64,000 bases of DNA from Amphiura filiformis. Its lineage: Eukaryota > Echinodermata > Ophiuroidea > Amphilepidida > Amphiuridae. Of this stretch, positions 1 to 10,836 are shown piece by piece. The DNA lies in NCBI RefSeq assembly GCF_039555335.1, contig NC_092637.1, forward strand, positions 7,770,038-7,834,037, in the 5' to 3' direction. Each line of letters opens with the position of its first letter. Position 1 is the stretch's first letter. The notes beneath the pieces were generated by a model. The model had not been told where the DNA came from and made no database searches. It saw nothing but the letters and a program-made list of their open reading frames with translations. The translations under genes were made by a program, and so were the position numbers.

Positions 1-896
1 AAATTGAGAAAAGACAAAACTGATGTTTAAGATATCAATTATTTCATAAATGACATTTTGAATCATTTTATCCATAAAACGATACAGGATATAGGATATT
101 TTTAAGAGTTGACAGGTTTGCTGTTTCTGTGTGCATGTTCTCATCATTGATGGTTTGGTGGACTGTCATGAAACATGATGGATCATAAAAAAGAGTGATC
201 CTAAAAATGCCTTCCACCCAAACTAAATTACAAGACTTCTTCTGCAGTGAAGCTGGCTTTCCCTTTTAAAGGGAATTTTTATTTTACTTTGACTTTAACA
301 TCCATAAAGATTTTAATTCTGTTATCAATACACTCACATCTCATGCTGTGTTGGTCTCCAGGAGGTCTGCAAATGTAAATCTAAAAACGCCTGATAACAA
401 GGATACTATAATTTTCTTTCGTTGATATGCTGTGGTAACTAATAGGCCTGGCATATAACTTTTAATGTCATATTTCCTTCAAACCATAACTCTTGAAATT
501 CTCACTCGTTTTCATTCGTTGAAACGGCAAAACATACTTTCTTTTTCTTACAAATCAAATAGTATGCCTTACATTATATTTTCACCATGAAAAGGTCCGC
601 AAAGTAATTCAAACCAATGCTAGTAGGCCCCATACCCTGTAATCTCTTTAGCAAACAGAGACGATCTCCGAATTAGATAGCCAGCTGTTAGCTGGCGAAA
701 AACAGAGGACAGGTAGTGACTCCGTCTTCGACTGTTCAAAACCCGTACCCACCTGTCGAAAATCGACATGGTATACATATACGATGAACGATGAAATATA
801 ATATGATATAAACGATGAAACTGTTAACACCTATACAGGTTACTGAATCACCAATTTGATCGTTAAAATCGAATTATGAACCAATTTAGAATATAC
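1..896. other. Unassigned flank downstream of the transposase-like gene
   Basis: No convincing exon, tRNA or repeat was seen. The remaining C-terminal exon(s) of the minus-strand gene should lie here or beyond the window. A possible acceptor and short open segment near 345-380 does not give a family-like peptide. Confidence 0.4.
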
Positions 897-1096
897 CTTT
901 CTGTACAAGTTGTCTTCATAGGCCCAAATTTCATCATATGGTTTGGCAAATGTATGGTCAGGTGGGTTTTGACAGAGTTAAGGAGACTTGGTGTGGTTCT
1001 CTGTACTTCTGCCAAGAATGCGTTAACAGTCATTTCCCGGCGCAACACACTGTCTCCATCCGTTTTGATTTCTTGCAAGTACCATTGCACAAAAAC
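897..1096 (-). CDS. Transposase-like gene, most downstream exon seen
   Basis: A 200-nt exon with acceptor TATTTACCAG and probable donor GAAAG/GTATAT (phase 2). It encodes VFVQWYLQEIKTDGD and VKTHLTIHLPNHMMKFGP, then KTTCTER. The H..H.P......GP block followed by TER is the C-terminal landmark of Plavaka-like proteins. If the donor is not used, the frame runs on only to a stop at 863. The rest of the C-terminus is not recognised to the left. Confidence 0.72.
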
Positions 1097-4000
1097 CTGG
1101 TAAATACAGATAATAATATCATAAACACATGGTCATTAATGAATGTATCATATGCCTATATAGAGGCTGTGCATAGGCCCTATCACGTATCATACAGTAA
1201 ATATGGCGGACTATACTCAAATGCATTCAACAAAAGCATGATTGCAATCTACCATGACAGTTCGTCTCACATAGGTTGATCAAATAGGTTGATGACTACA
1301 TTTGATTGAATGGGCTGCACGGCGCCATGATTACGGTGAAGGACATCGGTTCAAATCCTTTGCCAATCAATAATTATGCACAACCTCTACATGATAGACG
1401 AATCCAATTTCACGCATTACTACACCTCAATGGCGGCCATTAGCTGGGTCCCCGTCAGCTCTATCTCACCTAAAATGTGAAATGATGCGGCCTTGAAGGG
1501 TATTTTAAACTACATTTTATCACCCGTGTTACACGTAGACTCAAGAATGATGAGAGTTTACAACACAAAATAATCTAACATCGAATTTTAAGCGGGTTTA
1601 ATCCACCCGATTGGGCACTCACAACACCAGTTTGGTGCATGCGGGGACCCAAATAATGGCCGACCAAATCCTGACGATGACTTGGCTCGTTGGATTCGTC
1701 TATAGGCTTCTTGAGTATAGGTCGATATCACAAGATCGATCATGTAACTCCATTTAAAAAAAAGCGCAGTGATTTATAGTGCGCTACGCACAGGCACAAC
1801 GCCTAGACGTTGATCTACAAGCCTCAGCACATTTAACAGGTTGTCGGTGACCACTATGGCCCACATCATTCCATAAATCATTAAACAACAATTATTGTTT
1901 GATTTACCCCCAGAAGCATACCTACCAGGGTCATGCTCGATCCCGGGATAAAATTGACCAAAAGTTGTTATGTGTAATTTGTGCATCTCCTTTGGCCCAG
2001 TTGTCATGTTTTTAGATCACAATAGTGTCCTCATTTTGGACCATTTTAGCATCATTTTGGCCAGCAATATTTGTCCTGTTAAAGTCATGTTAGAATGATT
2101 TGGAAACTATTATCACCATCCCCCTGGCTGGTTGGATGGCCCCAGTATACACCTGCTTACCTCGGAAAGCGAGGCACACCATCATCATCCCTATATCTTC
2201 GTGTTAATAATTGCCGTGGTAGTACGATAAATCCTCACGTTTTTCAACAACTACGCATGGTGATTTTGAGCTATTTTGTTCGAGATAGGCCGTGCGACTC
2301 AGGCTATGCATACAATTTGAGATTTTGAGAGCCGGCCACACTGTTTCTATTCTATGTTTTACGATTTTCGCATGATCAGTATATGGCTGGCCGTAACCGC
2401 CACAACGTGGAGCTGCTACGCGTAGCTTACTTTTCGCTTCGCGGAGCTAAATTGACCAATCATGTTAGATCTTTTCATTACGCGGAGCCAGTTGATGCAT
2501 CATCGTTCCAGAGAGAAAACTCTTGCCAAAATTAATGTTTACTATGTGGATTTTAAATGAATCGAATGTAAATAAACCACAAACAGTTGTACAGGATCAA
2601 TACCATTGTTTGATTAGTGTATAGTCAATGTTACCTTGCATGCATGTGCCATGTGTGTGGCGTGTTTGTTTGTTTGTCTACTGTGTCAGGCCAGGATCAC
2701 TGACACCCACGGTACTGATACTGTCATACTATCACGGTGATCATATTGTTGAATGTTGTTGACTTTAAAATAATCATGATGCAGTCATGGCTACAGTAGA
2801 ATTCACCACGACCTTTGAAGGACTTAAACCCCATTAAAAGCTATTAAACCAAGATAACACTCAATGAAAACAGCTCAACTATGTTACATCAGATCTTCTC
2901 TGGTTAAATACACACTGCACTTGTGTCTGTTTTACCTGTGCAATGAACAATGAGCTGGTATTATAGTTTCAGTTGGGTGAATGATTATAAAGCGAACGCA
3001 AGGTAACAATACTGCTGGGCTTTTGTTTACGAAATGAGACAATAGTCTGCTTATTGTTAACCAGCGTTCTTGAAAATGAGAAGCATAATGGTTTGCAGAC
3101 TTAACACGGTTTAGAAATAATTTGTTCATATTTTTTGGTGTTATCTGTCGTTTACATATCCTTCCTAAAACACAAAAGTACCAATATTTCCAAACACCTA
3201 AATTAGCTAAAAATTTAGGAAATGTTACAAAACTATATTTTCTAGAATTTCAGAGAATACTTTAAATATTGACTGGTTATTTTTTACACAGTGACGTCAT
3301 ATAGGCAATGGCATAATACTTCTAACATACACTAGGTCACGCGTCAATGGTGAGCGCACTGAGTATTGTGTATAGGAAAACGGGCAGTACCGTAACTACA
3401 GTATGTATGGCCTACTACTAGTATATAAAGTAAATCCGAACTGGTTTGCTGAAGGTCGAATCCCGCAGGCCACGCCGCGCAAGATGTACAAATCAGCTCC
3501 CGGCCGATACACTGCAGATCGCAGAATTGTGTGCATGGTTTACCACCACTCTGCCTAGCTATATAGTTGTGTACAATACTGTATGAGTTTCTTGTGAGTG
3601 CATGTCCATCTTAATAATAAGTCGGTTCGTACTTTTCATAAATTACTTTTTGAATCATAACTATCGTGACCGAGGATATCTTGCAACTACGTGAAGCTCG
3701 TCTGGCAAATTCTTAATGACTAAATTCGCTTCACGTAATGAGTAAGTCGTACTTGATTGGTCAGTTTTACCTCCGAGTAATGAAAACTCTAACATGATTG
3801 GTCAATTTGGCTCCACGGAACAAAAAGTCAGCTACGCGTAGCAGCTCCACGTTGTGGCGGTTGCGGCCTACCATATCAGTATCCCATATGATATTTCTAT
3901 TGTAAGAAAATTTTATTTGTTGTCACGTAAATCACAGGTTTCGTTTAAATGTACTAACTGGAAATTAAATGTACTAATTAGTGAGGACCGGTATTTTGCT

Positions 4001-7000
4001 GTGGATATGTTTAACTGCAATTTTGATGTAAAACATTTGAAATCCTGAGTAAAAAGTTTGATAATATTCAACTCTTTGAGAAAATTATTTTATAAAGGAA
4101 TGCTGGTAAAACCAGGTGCAATACAATGTACATTATTGACACACTATCACGCTCTTTATCTTCGTCAATAATAGAATAATCGATTTCAATCGAATTGAAT
4201 GCATGAGTTTGTAGTTGACTACTGAGCGACCTAAGCGATCGATTGCTAGCCAATCAGATAGAACTCCTTTTCTTGCGTTCAGTGAAATACCACTCGCCTG
4301 TCGCTCACTACCACTCGCCCGTCGCTCACCAACGGAGTATTAAATTTATATTTATCGTATAGGACGTCGACGGTGTGCGAGGTCCATAGATGTCTTTGGT
4401 TATCGTCGAGGTGCTCCAAGAGAACAAATGGTGCCACTTGAAGCCACAATCTGAAATCTCTTCCGAAGAAGGTGTTTGATTTGGTGGTCACGTCGCCGAG
4501 GCTTTCGCCACCAAAGGCTGACCAGTCAAAGGACTGTAAGTGAAACAAATGAATAAATAAATTATATTTGAAAGTTTTCATATCAAAGCAAATGAGACTA
4601 ATTAAGGTTTAATAACAAATATTTTAAATCTTTTTAAAATGTTACGATTTGGTTTAGCCTTGGTTGGTCACGGCATATTCCAAGTGGTAGTGAGCTTTGA
4701 CAAAAAATGCATTGATCAAGTCGTAGCGAGTGTGTAAGCTTGTGTAGAAGATTTCAAATATCACATGTATTATTTTAGTTCTGTGGCTGAAACAACAACA
4801 CTTTTTTTGTAAGACGTACATAACTCATTAAGAACAATAAATGGAGCAACTTGTAAAATGAACTTTCGCAAAACATCAAAGTGTTATTTTTCAATTATAT
4901 ATATTGATCTAGGCTAGATAATGAAAATTATAATGACAATTTTTTTCTCTCCTTCGACTAAGAATACGGGGGTACCTAGTATACCCTTTTCAGCCGTACC
5001 AAACATCAAAAAATCTCAATTCACCAAGCATATGCACAGGCAGGTATCCCACGTGACTTGGATTTTAATTTTAAATTTCTTGAAAACTGGCAGTATCCAA
5101 TCTAATATTCATCCAATCTATGATTACACACAACGTATCTAGTGGCTGTATGATACGGAAAGATTATACGGGAATGTCCATTGTTAATTCGCAGTACTTA
5201 CAGTGGCGGCGCCAGAAATATTTTCGGGGCAGCATTGAGGCGGCAAAGTGAATTCCAAGGGGGTGGGACAAAATCAACAACTTGTTTGCAAAATTGCTGC
5301 AAAAAGCGGACATTTTTGTAATTTTGGGTTTTTACTGGAGGAGGCAACAGGTGGGGGGGGGGACATTCTGACTGGAGACATTTTTATGGCAACTAATCCT
5401 GTCACATCACTAGCAATATGACTTTAAAATCTTAATTCAGTCGAAATGTACCTTCAGTTTTGCTTTAATGGTCGCTTTCTCAGCATTGGTCAGCTCGTCC
5501 ATCACCACTTTTGTAATTGACTTGCAAGGGCCCAACAATAATGAATGTAGTCTTTCTAATGGTGCAGCTCTGAAAACAAATAATACCGGGAAATAATAAA
5601 AGTTCTCCTTGCGTTATTTTCATCAAGTTGATTTTCTGACTGTGTGTATTATCTGTACATTTTATCTATAGTAGCTAGTCACAGAAGATTTCACTCCATT
5701 TCACCGTAAAGATACGAATTTACCCTTTCCTCAACACTGAAAAGATTAATTCGTCAAAAAGTGGTCTTATTTGACAAAATAAAAGTTAGTCATTGTATGA
5801 AATATTTTATCATTCAAGATAAAAAAAATGTTGAAAATGTGCTTGGGATATTGAGGAAACAATTTATAGCATTTTAAAATAATTTTCATTGTTACAAATA
5901 TTTTTACGCATTATAAATATAGGCCTATTTATTTTGTAATAACGAATGAGTGAATAATTTTTAAATGACAAATAAATGAATGACAAATATGTAGTACGAC
6001 AAATATTTTTAGTGCATGACAAGCTAAATGAGAAATTAATTGAAGTAGCCATCATCAATTTGTAATTTATTATGTCAGTAATTAGTGATAAAAATCTAGC
6101 ATTACTGCATGTCTTTAACTGAAGATGAGCTTCCAACCCGGTAACCCTTTATCGCATTTAATTATTATTCTAAAGCATAAACAAAGCCCAGAAACAAAGA
6201 TGGTCTTACTCATTTGCTTTGAATGTTTGTAGCTCAAACAGGGGATTTTCTTTGTCTGTTACTCCTGATGCTGTACGGGCTTCACGTTTTAACCTGATAA
6301 AAACAAAAGCATTATGAAGCTTCATATAATACACCGGGATAATACATTTTGATGATGAAGGTACGCACTATTTGATTTACAGGACAGCATGTTTGTGTCA
6401 GGTGGCAGAAATTTGTATTTTTTACTCATCAGTGGGGCAAAGTTTCTAACTAGTCCAATGGCATAGCGATTGGGGGTGGGGATGGGGGTTCGAGGGAGTG
6501 TGTGGTCAGGCCGTTTGCAATTTTTCTATGGGATTTTCTAAATTTTTCAATCGATTGGGGGAGGTGACATGTGCCCCACGTACCCCTATGACGCTACGCC
6601 ACTGAACTAGTATCAACAATCTCCCATCCCCACACCTCATTGTAAATCAAATGGTACACCCTTTACTTATATGCATGGTCATGACTCATATTCATTTGGT
6701 AAATGCTCAAGTTTATTTTTCAACTTCAACTAATAATGTGCTCCCAATGAATTATGATATTTAGAGAAATAAACAATACCTTTCGTTTGTTATTTGCCTC
6801 ACATCTTGCATTTGCCTTTCAGTAGTTTCTCTGGTGCGTGGATTACCTTCCTTATGTCCATTAGACCTATGAATCTGGGAATAAAAGGAAATATAAACTA
6901 GTACCATTGATTGAAATTCGATATAAATATTATATGCATTGTGATAACCACAGTGTTGGCACACTATTGCAATACCATCAACCCCCTCTCTCTCCACTCT

Positions 7001-7026
7001 CTCTCTCTCTCCCTCTATCTCATTCT

Positions 7027-7071
<45 letters not shown>

Positions 7072-10000
7072 CCCTCTTGCACCTTGCATTCCTTGGTTAT
7101 AGAAACCTATGGCAAGCCATTGGGGTCATATCGTGCAGGTATACGCGCAACTTTATGAAAGCTACGTGTAGCCGGCGTTTGATCAATCAAAATCGTAATT
7201 CAAGTTAATAACATGATTGGGTCTTAACCTGCGCGTGGCATAGTGAAATTTATCCTCTGTTACAAATATTATGTTGTTAATTTTGAAAGTGAAAATATCT
7301 GTAGTATATCAGCAAAAAATGGTATAGGTGCTATATTGAACGGAATGATGATTTAGAGAATAATATTTTGGGGTCCACCCCATTACTAAATCGGCGAGTC
7401 TTAGAGTCAGCTCACGGTTTGGCGCAAGCGCACTACGGCGCAGCACTATGATGGTAAAAACTATCACACGGAGAGGCTGATGGTAAAATTGATAAATGGT
7501 AATCAACCAATGAACTGTCTAGAATTTATGTATGAGTGATATAATGCAATCTATCCTCTACATTTTTTGTAATTGAAAATTTCTCAAAAATATAAGCAAT
7601 AAAATGGTACCTATAGGTGCTAAGCAATATCTGAACCATTCAGGTTCAAACGCTATGCCCGATAATACTTAATCAACAAGTTTGTATCACTTACATCACA
7701 TAAGCGGCAATAGAGGGAGGCACTAGCCCCGATATGATTCACTATTTCGGCATGCCTATCATTGTCAGCCAATATACACAGCAGCGGTGCTAAAACCAAC
7801 ACTTCCTCTTCTTTACTGGCATCGTACATTATGGCTCCTGTTGTTTCCAATTGTTTGAGCTCATTAATTATTGGCGAGGCAAGAGAAAGTGCTGACACCT
7901 GGTTTGATGCTGCCAAAAACAAGATTTCGGCAGTGTCATCTTTTGATATTCCCGCGACCTGACATGTCCAAACGCCCATCTTATTCCACTTTTTGGTCAG
8001 GTTGCCACCAAAATCATCAGAAAAAAGCATGATGGGTATGGTGACAACCTGCCTTCCGTGTGCGTGTTCCTTTATTGGATTTGGTTCGGCTAGTTGTTTG
8101 CAGACCTATTGATAAATGAAAAATAAAAAACGTGTTTCACTTTTTAAACTTTGTGTGGTCTTTTATTTTTTGCATCCCACAATCATGACATGTAGGGTAC
8201 AGTTATTTTTGGAACACCTTGTACATTCAATAATTATTGTAAATACGATTTGCGCGGTAGCTGTGACCAGCAAGTTTGAAAAATAACGACTGATAAAGTT
8301 TTATTAATCAATATTTATTGTCATAGATCAAGAATAAAATATTTTCAAACGTCAATTTTTCGCTTGTTCGTTTCATATCAGGGGTGTCTATTCTTCCGTT
8401 AATCGCCCCCAAAGGGGGGAATAAGTTTTTGAAACAATGGTATATCCCAAGTAGGAAGGGATGTTTGTTAGACAACTGCATTCTTATAAAGCTTATAGCA
8501 CAAGTCTGGTCATTTGGCACCCCTTAATTCTACTCAAACAGCTTTCATAAATTGAATCATTAAAGATTAACTAAATCTTCATTTAACATTCTCATTCTTT
8601 ACCTAAAGACCCATTCAATTATTTATAATTACACCCAAATATTAATTGTTCAAAATACCGTATAAATTCATCATAAACTCTATCTCAATCTCCAGAATCA
8701 TAGATTATATTTACAGCTCCGTTAAAATCTATTTAAGCAACACGTTATATTTCTTTGAAAGTAGCAACATTTTAGTTATTCCAAGCAAACTCAGAAACCC
8801 TTCTTTTGTTTTCTTCATAACATTTCAAAAGACTCAAAGGTTATTAAATAATGTTGAAATATCTACTCTAGACGATAGGAAAGGTTATGAAACGTATTCT
8901 TATTTTCTTTACAATAAAGTTATGTTGTACATACTGTTTTATAAAGTTGGCAAAACATTTATTTAATAACATTTGGCAGAAAATATTTAACAATTTCATT
9001 TAGCATTTTTATAGTATTTTGATAACAATTATTCTAAAATCTTAAATCTTAAAGTCCATGTTATAGACCTTAAGTTTTTGGGAAAATGCTCTGCAACAGG
9101 TTTGGCCTCAAAATGATATTTTAATGATTTTTAAATTTGGTCTCGGACCTGCCGGTCTCGGTCTTGGTCTCGGTCTCGGACCAGTCGGTCTCGGTCTTGG
9201 TCTCGGTCTCGGACTGCCTGGTCTCGGTCTCGGTCTTGGTCTCGGATAGCCCAGTCTCGACTACAACACATATACTCAAATACCAGCTGACCAAATATAA
9301 GTACTTACTTCTAAGGTCATTTGTTGAGGTGAATCATTTCCATTCACTATCCATCCCACTGTGCTCTCTGATATTTCTCCATCAAAATGATGCAGGATTT
9401 TGTCAACTGGTACAGCAGCTTTCAATGCACCCATGAAGCAGACTTTGTTTCCATGTAATTTGCATACCCTAATTTCACACATCAGTGTAGATGTTTTTTC
9501 ATGCACCTAAAATAAAAAACAGTAGAACGATCATTTTTAATGACTCTTTGATGTTGCAGACATACTAAAGAAAACATGCACAAAGGTAACAAGAATCAAT
9601 TAAAAAGAGTTGATTTTTATCAAATTAGTGCAAACTCACTCAAACAATAATATTACTAACCCTAAACGTATAAGGATTTGGCTTAAAAAAGGACCCCTAA
9701 ATGGCGATGCCTTCTGAAAAAGTACCCCTTTTTCAAAAAGACGTCGACGACGCTGTGGTGAAAAGCATACCCTTTTAGACGTTTTTCTTGGACGCGGGTG
9801 CATAGCAAGTCAAGTAGTGAGTGACCCCCCGGGTATCGTACACATGTTGTATTGCCTTTCTCTTGCCCCCCCCCTCCAGGATACTTGCGGCCCTAATATT
9901 TAAAATGTTAAGGACCTTATTAAATACTGTTTAGCCTATTTTCATCAAAGCCATCCCCGCCTTTGCCCACTCTCTAAAAAAGTGTTGGCGTACCACTGGT

Positions 10001-10623
10001 GTCATACAGGATCTGCTCGTGGATGAAATAACAATTTTCGAGCTATCATATTAGATTCTCAGTACGTACCTTAAGGTAGAATCTGATGATTCGCCCTAAT
10101 TTTATCTCGCCATGTTGTGCCTGTACGTAAATAAAATCCTTCACGTAATAATGTTCACCCTCTACACTGACCATTGGTGTGTGGTACTGGGCATTGGTAG
10201 CCCAGTGGTCGGCATCAAATATTTCTCTTCAAGAAAATAATAGTCAACAGAAAATAATATTTTAATATAAATTCTGTTAAAAACTATGGTGTAGTTAAGC
10301 CGATTATTTCACTTCTAAGGCGAATACTAGTAATACATATGTGGTGAGAAGGGCTAAGAATTACCAATTTACCTTATTATATTATCAGTGTTCTTCCGTG
10401 GATACCTCGTCAACCGTTGTGCTTTTGATGGAGTTGACATGAATTGTCTGAGTTGATGAGTCACACTTAGAGTAGTGAATGGAATGCCATCTGGAGTATG
10501 ACAGTCAACGGGTGGTTTAAATCCTGGTAGAGTATCTACCACATCCAGAACAGATTGCAGAGGTGGTATTGAGCTGTCTCGCTTTTGAAGAAGATACCAA
10601 ATGTACTTCAACGTATCTCTGGG
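897..10623 (-). CDS. Plavaka-like (CMC/EnSpm group) transposase-derived gene, nine internal exons
   Basis: Nine minus-strand exons (10623-10373, 10226-10070, 9506-9309, 8105-7695, 6874-6780, 6293-6210, 5569-5452, 4533-4330, 1096-897) have AG acceptors and GT donors. Their phases join without a stop to give about 572 codons. Motifs follow the order I know from Plavaka-type DDE transposases: an FSDDFGG segment with an N..KKWNK run, LADND, a CxxC (YCRLCD), an RTRETTERQ stretch, LHSLLLGPCK, a GRDFRLWLQVAPF segment and THLTIHLPNHMMKFGP near the C-terminal end. The two early Asp motifs are likely catalytic; the third acidic residue cannot be assigned safely. The N-terminal exon, start codon, C-terminal end and poly(A) site were not found. 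Such proteins cut and paste DNA in the nucleus. Here the intact frame despite intron invasion suggests a domesticated gene or a young element. Family assignment is from remembered motif order, not a search. Confidence 0.8.
1097..2383. other. Intron sequence, nothing recognised
   Basis: This is the right part of the 3.2-kb intron between the exons at 897-1096 and 4330-4533. Short frames on both strands lack codon or motif support. A GGTTCAAATCC word near 1349 resembles a tRNA B box, but no cloverleaf surrounds it. Confidence 0.4.
2384..3873. mobile_element. 1.49-kb foldback DNA element with TA target duplication
   Basis: Both ends carry long inverted repeats. The left end reads TGG..GGCCG then AACCGCCACAACGTGGAGCT and GCTACGCGTAGC, and continues to a GACCAATCATGTTAGA word; the right end is its reverse complement with few changes over about 100 bp. 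A TA dinucleotide flanks each end (2382-2383 and 3874-3875). No transposase frame is visible inside, so it looks non-autonomous, probably moved by a TA-targeting (Tc1/mariner-like) enzyme. It sits in an intron of the transposase-like gene. Confidence 0.75.
3874..4329. other. Intron sequence next to the donor at 4330
   Basis: No gene or repeat is recognised, apart from the short direct repeat around 4300-4329 that duplicates the GTCGCTCAC word at the splice donor. Confidence 0.4.
4330..4533 (-). CDS. Transposase-like gene, exon
   Basis: A 204-nt phase 0-0 exon from a TTCACTTACAG acceptor to a TTG/GTGAGC donor. It encodes FFGRDFRLWLQVAPFVLLEH, matching the (S/G)RDFK...Q..PF block of the family. 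The frame stays open to a TGA at 4279, so an unspliced C-terminal extension is possible, but the donor gives a phase that fits the next exon. A duplicated GTCGCTCAC word lies at the donor (4300-4329). Confidence 0.78.
4602..4960. repeat. Dispersed repeat, copy 1
   Basis: This intronic stretch matches 20444-20765 in the same orientation over about 300 bp. Shared words include GTAGTGAGCTTTG, GGCTGAAACAACAACAC, CGTACATAACTCATTAA and AGATAATGAAAATT. The two copies differ by many substitutions and small gaps, so the duplication is old. No coding frame is evident; the type of element is unknown. Confidence 0.7.
4961..5451. other. Intron sequence, nothing recognised
   Basis: This is the rest of the intron between exons 4330-4533 and 5452-5569. 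It includes a G-rich low-complexity patch at 5337-5365. No exon is supported. Confidence 0.4.
5452..5569 (-). CDS. Transposase-like gene, His-motif exon
   Basis: A 118-nt exon (one base completing a split Glu codon, then 39 codons) with acceptor TTTGTTTTCAG and donor AAG/GTACAT. It encodes APLERLHSLLLGPCKSITK, which matches the P.E.LH..LLG..K block of Plavaka-like transposases, where a conserved His follows the CxxC motif. A Lys- and Ala-rich helix follows. Confidence 0.8.
5570..6209. other. Intron sequence, nothing recognised
   Basis: AT-rich intron of the transposase-like gene with no exon, repeat or RNA gene that I can support. Confidence 0.4.
6210..6293 (-). CDS. Transposase-like gene, exon
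   Basis: An 84-nt exon (1+27 codons+2) with acceptor TTTTTATCAG and donor ATGA/GTAAGA. It encodes KREARTASGVTDKENPLFEL and QTFKAN. Both phases match the flanking exons exactly. It is short and would be missed by simple ORF calling. Confidence 0.72.
6780..6874 (-). CDS. Transposase-like gene, exon
   Basis: A 95-nt exon from a TTATTCCCAG acceptor to GAAAG/GTATTG. It encodes IHRSNGHKEGNPRTRETTER followed by a Gln-rich helix. A basic RTRE(E/T)T..Q segment directly after the CxxC motif is typical of Plavaka-like proteins. It ends with two bases of a split Arg codon. Confidence 0.75.
6983..7069. repeat. (CT)n microsatellite
   Basis: An almost pure CT run with a few interruptions, inside an intron of the minus-strand gene. 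Open frames across it are low-complexity artefacts. Confidence 0.95.
7070..7694. other. Intron sequence, nothing recognised
   Basis: This lies between the CT tract and the catalytic-core exon. No exon or repeat is supported. Confidence 0.4.
7695..8105 (-). CDS. Transposase-like gene, catalytic-core exon
   Basis: The largest exon (411 nt, 137 codons, phase 0-0) runs from a TTATCAATAG acceptor to a GAT/GTAAGT donor. It carries the diagnostic core: VVTIPIMLFSDDFGGN with the tandem Asp near 8013-8018, TKKWNK, LAPLLCILADNDRHAEI with Asp near 7765, and LYCRLCD (CxxC near 7698-7709). In Plavaka-type transposases the corresponding blocks read like (F/Y)(S/A)DD..GN..KKWN and LGDN..(H/Q)SE followed by CxxC. 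The spacing and order match. This is the strongest single piece of evidence for the family. Confidence 0.88.
8106..9137. other. Intron sequence, nothing recognised
   Basis: AT-rich intron; no coding or repeat feature is supported. Confidence 0.4.
9138..9250. repeat. (GGTCTC)n-type simple repeat
   Basis: Degenerate hexamer tandem repeat of GGTCTC with GGTCTT and GGACC variants, just downstream of a minus-strand exon, within an intron. Confidence 0.9.
9309..9506 (-). CDS. Transposase-like gene, exon
   Basis: A 198-nt phase 0-0 exon (66 codons) follows a TTTTATTTTAG acceptor and ends at GAA/GTAAGT. It encodes VHEKTSTLMCEIRVCKLHGN and later VDKILHHFDGEISESTVGW. This sits just before the exon that carries the first catalytic Asp motif. 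An intron of 1203 nt with a GGTCTC microsatellite separates the two. Confidence 0.8.
9507..10069. other. Intron sequence, nothing recognised
   Basis: This intron separates two minus-strand exons. No additional exon is needed, because the flanking phases already match. Confidence 0.4.
10070..10226 (-). CDS. Transposase-like gene, exon
   Basis: The exon is 157 nt: one base completes the split Arg codon from the previous exon, then 52 full codons. The donor is AAG/GTACGT. The peptide includes IFDADHWATNAQY and HYYVKDFIYVQAQHGE. The exact phase match with the neighbouring exon is the main evidence that the two belong to one transcript. Confidence 0.8.
10373..10623 (-). CDS. Transposase-like gene, most upstream exon seen
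   Basis: The exon follows a CCTTCCAG acceptor and ends at AAG/GTAAAT, leaving two bases of a split Arg codon. It encodes about 83 residues, beginning PRDTLKYIWYLLQKRD and containing PPLQSVLDVVDTLPGFKP. This is the region before the catalytic core. Upstream exons, including the start codon and any zinc-finger N-terminus common in this group, were not found; the repeat block to the right probably lies in the next intron or upstream flank. Confidence 0.75.
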
Positions 10624-10689
10624 CTGGAAGGTTAAAAATCAAAAGTTACCGGCTACCCTACGCACTGCTCTCACAGTTGAATCTTTCAA

Positions 10690-10836
10690 AAATGATCTAA
10701 AAACATATATTTAGGAGGGTCAAGTTTGAGAGAGCGAGTACAGATAGAGGGGAGAAGGAGGGGAGATAAGGAGAATGTAGGGAAGGGGAAACAGGAGGGG
10801 AAGGGGGAGAGAGATTCTGAAGGAGGGGAAAGAATT
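10690..10836. repeat. Purine-rich GA/GGGA low-complexity tract
   Basis: The plus strand is nearly all purine, with GGGGAGAAGGAGGGGA-like words. It abuts the start of the GGGGCCC repeat block and resembles the GGAGAAG tails that end each large unit of that block. Confidence 0.8.

Noticed and set aside
345-380. Candidate extra minus-strand exon of the transposase-like gene
   Set aside because: A possible TTTGCAG acceptor and GTGAGT donor exist, but the short peptide does not resemble the expected C-terminal family motifs.
1318-1372. tRNA-like GGTTCAAATCC segment
   Set aside because: A B-box-like word is present but no acceptor, D or anticodon stem can be formed around it.
6907-7158. Ser/Leu-rich plus-strand frames
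   Set aside because: Produced by the (CT)n microsatellite.
9137-9436. Val/Ser repeat frame on the plus strand
   Set aside because: Produced by the GGTCTC simple repeat and antisense to a real exon.
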